Part shown: piece by piece, positions 54,301-63,300 of the stretch
Position numbering within the stretch: the stretch's first letter is position 1
Layout: every line of letters starts with the position of its first letter
NCBI GenBank assembly: GCA_029964075.1
Contig: CM057149.1
Span: 36,538,900-36,602,899 of the forward strand
Length of the DNA stretch: 64,000 nt
DNA from: Patiria pectinifera
Taxonomy: Eukaryota; Echinodermata; Asteroidea; Valvatida; Asterinidae
Direction of reading: 5' to 3'
Made by a program: the position numbers and the translations under genes
Notes under the pieces: model-generated
The model's database searches: none
What the model saw: the letters and a program-made list of their open reading frames with translations, nothing else
Told to the model about the DNA's origin: nothing

Positions 54301-57300
54301 TTTAACTTCTAAAAAATGTTAAAAGACAAAAAAAATGTGAGCCCCCCCCCCCCGAAAAAAACAAATCCTGGGTGTGCCACTGCAAAAGACCAATCCATAC
54401 ATAGAATACATGTATGAATTGTTATAACAGTTTAGGTTCATCCTTTGCATACTTTTGCTTAGCTTGCTTTGTTGAATAATTAAGGCAGCACAAAAATAGA
54501 ACACATGGAAAGAACCAAGGACAGAGCTTGTCAAAACAGAATCAAAAAGTCTACCAATTTCTAAGCTTATCCCAGGACTGAAAGCATTTGCTGATCTTGT
54601 TGAAAGCCGATACAGCAAAAAAATAATTTGTTTACAAACATTTTCTATTTTTCATTTAAAGTAATCTGAACAAGAGCATAATATTATCAAGCTTTCGACT
54701 ACCATTAACTTCTTTAGCAGACGAACACATTTGCATTGTATACAAACACACAAAGACTGGCTACGAAACCCTTCACCGCTTGGTATCATACTTTTAGTCG
54801 TACAAGCAAACCTGGTGACATACCGTAGAGACTCTTGGAGCGCTCGTGATTGGGAGGGCGCTCCGATACGAACTGGTCTTGTTCCTGACCTTCTAGCGAG
54901 GAATCGGTGTTGGCGGCGTCAAGGGTGTCGGGGAGGAAAGCGGTGTTTTCCGTGCACGTGAAAACAGTGTCGTTGGCCTCGCCAACTTGAAAAGCTAGAG
55001 TTGATGATGGGGATTGCGGGTGGGGTTGCGGGTGGGGTGGGGGTAGTGGGTGGGGTGGGGGTTGCGGGTGGGGTGGGGATGGTAGAGGAAAGGACGAATG
55101 TGATGGGAAGGGACGGATGGAAATGGTGAGAATATTGTCTCTACATGTTCAGATTTTTTGTCACAACTTTTGACAGAATTTTTGTCACAATTTTGACTTA
55201 ATTTTTCTTCTCATCGGTCCAAAATGGACTGATTGAACTGTTCCAGATTTGACCATAAACCTACGCACCATTGGTTTGTGTTTATTCCCCACAGTGCTTT
55301 TGACAGACTTTTTTTTGACTTTTGACAGCTAACTTGGTCACCTGACTAAGAGTCGTGATCTGATTGGTCCTGCCTGTTTGATTGACAGACAGGCAAGGTC
55401 AATTGGAAAGTGGATTGGCTAGACCGAATCCATGCAAATGCTACCAATCTACGTTCTAATTCTGAGCAGTTAGGGTTAATGGACTAAAAGAGTTAGCAAA
55501 GGAGAGAAAGCATTTAAAATTAACGTCGATTTTGCGAAAGTAATTTCTGTTGCACAGTGCTGAAACATTTAATGGGCCATCAATATATAATTGGAAGGGG
55601 TGAAAAATGATGTAGTACAAAAAGTGCGCTTAAATGTATAAAATGAAAAGTAACATCTAGATTTAAAAAAGAAAAGAAAAAGAAAACTGCATAGTTTCGT
55701 TTGTATTTTCTATAATCATGGAATGGCTTCTCATCATTTAAATTCTAAAATGGGATGCCAGATAGAAGGGGTAACAGCACTATGCCATACATTAAGGTCA
55801 TCACTTTGATTAATTCGGTAAGACTCAATGCTACAAAGCGTTATATCCGAGCACATGCTGTTAAAGCTTCGAGCGAAGAGAAAAACTGTTGTCTTTTTTA
55901 ACCAGTTCACGCCAGCTGACCTGTATACACGCCATGCGGTATTCGGAATGGATGACAGATAAACATGCGGGAAGTGAGGCCGGAAATATCTGTCAGTGAC
56001 CCGCTCGCAGCGAGCGAGGCCGGAAATATGAGTGTGCTGCCCAAGGGTGATGGCTTCAACCCGCCTGGCTTGAGGTCGAGTGAAAACCCGCGCCTCGTTC
56101 CGTTCTTGTCAAAATAATCCCGGCGCGAACTGGTTAAGTTAGATATCAAATATTTAACTTAATTAGTCACTCACCCTTTTTAATTTTAAACTAGCCTCTC
56201 TCTTGGCATCATAATCAGCCATTCGATGGCTTCAACTCTCGGTGACACGTTATAACTCATATTCATAGCCGTAGACAAAGCTGTGATCCAGACACAGTCT
56301 ATGACTGCATCTGAATCAGTTGGCTATGCTCAGCAGTAATGAACACGTCTATGGGAAGTGGACTCAGCGGCTTCCATAGAAGTATGTGCAATTGCTAGTC
56401 GTAGCCATGTCCATAGCCGCATCCGAATTAATTGGCTACGGCTTGCAATTACACATGCCTATAGGAGTGGTTGAAGCCACATCCCACATACACGTGTAAG
56501 CATGTAATTCTGATGCAACTTCATTTTGAAGTTCGAAAGCCATAACTGGCTGGTGCCTCAACTGGCACTTCATAACAATATATGGCATGTCTACAGGAGA
56601 CTAGACCAAGATGGAGTAAGAACAGACATCCACATACCAGACTGGGCGCCTTCTTTCTCAGCGGTTCTCCGCAGCGTGCCTGGTTCCCCCTTCGGGGGCG
56701 GACTACCAGGGAACAGTTCCCGGTCGGCCGAGACGAGGATGTTCAGCGAGGAGGTACGAACCACCGGCGCCAGGTTGGAGCTCAGCGAGCCGTCAACCTC
56801 GCTCAGGATGTTGAAGACGGCCTGGCGCCGCTTGGCGCGGTTCTCTTCCGTGTGACGGATACGACTGGCTATCTGAATCGTGGAGGAGTTGCCTAAAGCA
56901 TAACAAAAATTGAATCATGAGAATAAGTACAATTAACTTAAACGATATCTGTATTTGTAACAAGGGAATAAATGTGTGCTTTGGAGGTTTTGATCACTCT
57001 GTTTAAGACCGCTTGGAGTCTGGGTGCTCGGTGAGGGTAATTATCAGCACCCAGACTCCAAGCGGTCTTAAACAGAGTGATTAATACCGACCAAGCACAT
57101 ATTTATTCCCATTTAAAAATACCTTTTCGGTCAAAAAAAAATTGAAACTTTTCGGTCAAAAAAAAAAAGATTTTGTTCAACATGTTCACTTCATGTTTTT
57201 TGAAACACCCCTCTAGCTAAATAATAAAGTGTCCAGCTCGCGAGTAAGATGTAAACAACTCCTTTTATGGAGATTGGCGCGCGTGGCACATACTGCGTGA

Positions 57301-60300
57301 TGTCGCGCAGAACGCACCTGGCGCGTTGCGTTTTGAATTTAGAACTATAAAATACTTACTCACTGGTAGTATTCCGCATGCCTACGTGAGGATTGTGAAC
57401 GTTCAACCAATAAAACGGTAAGAGGCACTGGATTTTTAGGAGTCCAAATTTCATGTGACACTCGCAAAGTGTTTAAGACCAGCTAGTCATGTCTTTATCA
57501 TCCGTTTAAGACTGGCCACGTGACGGGCTCTCAACCAATAGGAATGGATAAACAGTCTTAGGTATTTATGAATGTTGGTTCAATGGAGACAATGAAAAAA
57601 AGTCAAGTCTGAAGTAACAAATCTCATAAAGTCGTAATGCTTAACTCATTTCAAAGTCTTCCTTTATCAGTAAAATACCATGTTCATAGCACCAATATTT
57701 TTTATGGATGTTAACTCAGTCAGAATATATGTACCAAATCATTAAAAAACATTACAGAACACCTTGACAGATTTGGAAGAACCGTGAATCACTGGTTACT
57801 CACTTGTATACACATTAGAAATCAGTATTTCATATTAATTAGTTTAAACAAAAACTAACATCGGGGAAAAAATGAAATAAGACTAGTTAACCTCTGACTG
57901 ATGGGGAGACCTGTCCAATCTGACCCAGAAATGTTGGGTAAAACCACAGCGGCTGAAGCACAGTGAGACCCAGCCCACTCCACGTTGCAATGCCTCCTGT
58001 GAAAAGAGCAACAATATCGTAGTATAGAAAAGCAAATCCTCATGTCACTTTAACATTAATCTTAAGCAGTGATGCAGTGTTGTAGTACTCGAACTCATAC
58101 TCATACTCATGCCCGTAGTGGTACTCATATTTGTACTCGTACTCGAGTACATCTTTTTCGTACTTGTAATCATACTCATACTTGTACTGATATTTGAGTA
58201 CATTTTTTCGTGCTAGTACTCGTCGTAAGGTACTAATACTCATACTAATGACAAAGTACTCTACTACAACACTGGTTTTAAGGCACATGGTGACTGATGG
58301 TGTATTAAGGGTATATACAATATATTAGATAACAAAATTGTACATATATATCACACTTTGTGTTATTGTTGAACCAGTAACAAGCCATTAAACCAGCTAA
58401 TTAACAAAACAATGGAATGAATGGACCATTCAAGATTCGGTCATAAGAGGCCCCCCCCCCCCCCCTCAGCGCTTCCACATACATGCAACAACTATTTGTG
58501 TGCCTCACCAATGTAAAACTGCATGTTCCGTGCAAAAGTGAACGCATTTGGCAGATATATGGTTTGCCAGATATATCTGATTGCGCAATCATAGATGTGA
58601 TTGGTCAATACATCAAGGAGCAAAGCTTGACGGATCATTCATTAATGGTGTTCTGGCCTCTATCGGCTTTTGAAGCAAACCCTGAAGTGTGTAGAGATAT
58701 ACAGAATATTGTATATAGCGCCCTCGTGGTCCATGCATGGAGTCCATTGCGTCTCCATATTCAACAAACCTTCTTTATCATGGCCCATGTGTTGCAGTAG
58801 GAGTCCAATGATAACGTCATGGTGTAGCTCCAGAGCCAAATGCAAGGCAGTGTGAATGTCGCTGATGCCCTGTGAGAAAAACATCAAAGATGAAGGGAAA
58901 ATTAACCTTAATGTTCAACACAATTTCCACTTACAGGTAGACAAGTTTGTATTAAATTATGAAAGAAACCACATGGGAAACTGACAAAGACGACTACGAA
59001 AACGATTCCTCAATTGGGCAAGATTCCTCAGTTGGGAAGTTTCCTCAGTTGGGCAACATTCTTCAGTTGGTAAAGTTCCAGCACAAAATTCCAGAGGTCT
59101 GAACCCTGTCTAAATTTACTTGATTCATTCAACGCCATTTATTTCAAAACAACACACATAAACCATTTCAATCAAGCAATAATTGGGTAGTATCGAAAAC
59201 AAAGACCCCTAAAATGAAGACCGAAGACCGAAGACCCACTTGAAAACGAAGACCCAGTGTTTTCGAGTGGGTCTTAGTTTTCGTGCGGGTCTTCGTTTTC
59301 GAGTGTGTCTTTGTTTTCGAGTGGGCTTTCGGTCTTCGTTTTAGGGGTCTTTGTTTTCGATACTACCCAATAATTGGACATGTTTTCATGATTAAGGTGT
59401 CTGAGAATCCAGTTATCTTTCTGTCAATATTGAAATGTTCGGCACTCGGTCTTCTACCTTCAAATTGGGCATCGGAATGCCTGAGCAGTATTTTCTTGCC
59501 TTCCAATGATTGCGACCCAGGTTCAAATCCAGCCTGGGTCAACATGTGAATTCGGTTTCAGTCTCTACCTGATTCCATGGACTTTCACTGGAATATTCCC
59601 ACTGCTCAAAACTGTTAATTTCTTCCTTATCTTCTACCAAGCGACCCCCTTGAAATAAATTGACTTGTGTGGGCTATATATCTTGGCCAAATGCCAAATA
59701 CATGTATTTAAATCAATTAATTAATTAATACATGAATTAATAAATTAATACATGAATAAATAACATAAATACATTTTTAAACATGAATAAAGACCTACCT
59801 GTTTGAGCAGTAGTTTGACCATATCTGTGTTTCCATTCGTAACGGCCAGACACAACGGTGTCTCGCGACCCTTGCCCACATTGACATTAGCACTCAGCTG
59901 CAGTAGAACCTCCACCCCCTGGAAAAAGATGGGAAAAAATGTTTAAAAATTTCAAATTTGAAAAATTTCACTACTATTTTAATCACTTCCGTCTTCTGTC
60001 AGTCTCGTGTCTTTGGACAACCATTGGTAAAAATCACATCTTTCTAATCCTCAGTCCACTTCAAACGCAAAAATCAAATCAAGAGCGCTTACACACTTTA
60101 CTTTATATTTCTCACAGCCCTCAGTTCTAAAGCCCCAGTTCTAAAGCCCAGTCACACATTCACGATTGGAGCTACGAATATCCACGGTTTACCAAAAATC
60201 AATCGATCCCGATGAACTCTGTCGAGGTTCGTGGAGGAATCAACTTTCTAAGAATGCACTATGGTTTCATGACGGTTAGCCACGACTGTCCTAAGGTTTC

Positions 60301-63300
60301 TCCACAAATACACCATGGTTTGTCAAGAATATGGATGGATCGTGTTACTATGAATAATGATGTTAACGCCACAGTTGTCTGCGATTGGGCCACGGATGGC
60401 CATCACGCTTCTCCTATGAATAAAGCATACATATTCTTAGTACAATTTAGGATTCGTAGCAGAATCCCAGCATATCTGGGCATATCCGTAGGACATTCGT
60501 AGTGAATTCGTAGAAATTTCTACCACAAATAAGCTACGAATCTCCAAGAATATGTACGAATAGCCACAAATAACACTACGAATTAGTAGGTTGTCCTATG
60601 GATGTCCGTTGGTTGCACTACGGATTGATTTTCATGACAATTCACCACAGAAGTTTGGAACAGTTTAAAAGTTCCGTAGCCCCTCCACGAATACCCAAGG
60701 AAGATGACGGATAACCACGGACGTACTAAGGATGAATACGGTACTCCCACGGTTTATCACAAATTTTTAACCGTGGATATCCGTAACTCCAAACGTGAAT
60801 GTGTGACTGGGGCTTAACATGGCTGTTGGCAGCATGTATGTTCATGTTTCACATACCTTTAGTTTATTCTGTTTGCAGGCCCACAGCAGCAAATCCTTCT
60901 TGAAGTCCCATTTCCAGCACAGGACGTACAAACACTCACACGCCACGTCAATCAAAACTACGACAAGCAAATTTAAGAACAAAATGACCAGATGTGTTTT
61001 TTTCTCTAAGGTAGAGTTTCTTGAAACAAACAAGATAAATGTCCTTTTACGAACAAGATAAACGTCTTTTAAGACAATAATAACTTTCTAACAATGACAC
61101 AAACCCGGAAACTTATTGTGTTTAAGCATTCAACCAAGTCTACTTGTTTCACAACTTCATTTTTTCAGCTTTTGGACAAGAACAAGAGGTCCCATCCTCT
61201 GACCTTGTTTTGAGATCTTTTCAAAGCTGTGCAACAGATGTAAAAGTCTGAGAAACATTGCTTCTCCAAGCCATCAACGCCAGTGCATAACTGCCATTGC
61301 TGAGAAAATGACAGCAGTCCCATTGAACAATGCCACGGTTGGTGTTGAACAATGCCACAGTTGGTGGCACAGAATCACAGAAAAACTTAAGATTTTTGAT
61401 CTGATGGATCTTGTAACACTAGGCAAGGTTCGTAGTGCTGCACGTTGCGGTCCGGCACTGTGCAGGGTTTTCAGACAAAATACCCTGAATTGTTAGGAAT
61501 AAAAGCTTCGACTTATGAATTCCTTGTCTAAGAAAAGATTCTCATGGGGAGTCAGGTTGGCGTAGCGGTGTTTTCCTCGCCTTCCACCGCTGTGACCCGG
61601 GTTCGAATCCCGCCTGGGCCAATATGTGGATTGGGTTTTCAGTCCCTACCTGATTGCGTGGGTTTTCCCCAGAATATTCCTCTGGGCTTTTCCTCCCACC
61701 TCTAAAACTGTAATTTCTTTTCACTGTCTCCTCTCTACAGGTTTTTTCAGGCTTGCGAGCTGCAGTGCCTAGGGCACTTCTGAGGAATCCTTGGTTTCAT
61801 TACCAGAAATGAATAAAAATAATAATAATAATAATTCCTACTGACCTTTATCTGAGCTGTATGTTTCGATGATGTGGAAGAGTTCTTCATGAGCGTCATT
61901 CTCCACAAACACGTGGCCGATCTGTTCCGATGTTTCTGCCAGTAGCTGCATGGCAACACAGCTCTAAAAGGGGAATTAAAAACAAACAAAAAAGAATGAA
62001 TCAAAAATGACTTTCACTTCTTCGAGGCAGGATTTGAACCCTGAACATCCTGCTCAATTCTTTGACCCTATTAACCACAAGAAATGTGAGCATGCTTAGG
62101 GCCCACATTCCACACAAGTTGCGGACACTGTATCAGGTATAAGTTGCGGGATTCTGAACAACTTCCCCGCAATCTTCCCGCAATGAAGTTATCAGTATTG
62201 GTGAGTCAAGCAGTTGTTGATGAAAATTTCCCCGGAACATGCCCGGGACAAAAGCAGAGCTTCTTCTGGACAAATTGAATGATTCTATGCGTAACTTGTC
62301 CGGAACCTGTCCCAGATATAAAGTGAGACGGGCCCTTACAGTCCACTGATCATGAATCACAAATCGGCATAGCAGTGGGTACCTTTGTAAGCAACAATGT
62401 CAAGTAAAATGTGACCCAGGCCAACACAACAGCTACTTTTGAGTAAAGGGTCTTGATCAGAATCTTAAACAATGGAAATCAATGGGAAAAGTGAACCTTT
62501 TCACCATGTAATATCTTGTACACATTAACCCTAACGTACCTGAATCCATCAAAATCCACACCCCTGTTTTGGAGGATTTCAGCGGATTCAGAATACCTCC
62601 ATATTGAAAAGTTGGGGGATTCTGATGGATTCAGGACAGCAAGCCTAGCGGTACTGCAGGATTTTGATGGATTCAGGATACCTCCATATTGCGCAGTTTG
62701 GGGACTTTGATAGATTCAGGATCGCAACACTTGGCAACACTCCTTGGCAATATGTTTGGTAAGGACGAGGTATATGTACTACACTGGTGGATTCTGATGA
62801 ACTCCAACATTTTTTGCCTGACAAAATTGGTGGATTTGGTGGATTCAGGATACTTTCTAGTAAAAGTGCTCAAGGGGTTAGGGTTAAGATGCCAACCTGA
62901 GCGACTGATTAACATGAAGAGCAAGTTATGGCTTCCTACATTATGTGAAAACTTATAAATGGAAAACAGTCCTTAAGACTTATTTCATGGGATCAAGGCC
63001 TAATTTTTATATTTCTGCTAAGCAAATTATTTTCTGCTAACAGAACCTTTGTATATTTCATGGAGACCGTAAGCACTAACACAGCAAAAGAAACGCTTAC
63101 CTCAGTGACTTAACAATAGAAATCTCAATGCGCACGTGACAGTTAGCATATCCACACCGTGAAATAAAACTTACGGTAAGCACAATTTTCTGCTACAGTT
63201 AGCACAACTTCTCTGCTAACTATTAAGCAGTGCCATGAAATTTGCCCCAAGTCACAAATGTGAATTGTCTTAAGAGAGTTATGCAGAAATTCTTTACTAA

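Noticed and set aside
56526..56896. Two overlapping plus-strand frames of 104-109 codons
   Set aside because: They are antisense shadows of LRRK exon 7 (56638-56892), whose GC-rich codons leave the other strand open.
62525..62886. Telomere-like TTAGGG/CCCTAA signal
   Set aside because: Only one or two units, located in the inverted ends of a MITE that has a second copy at 51869.
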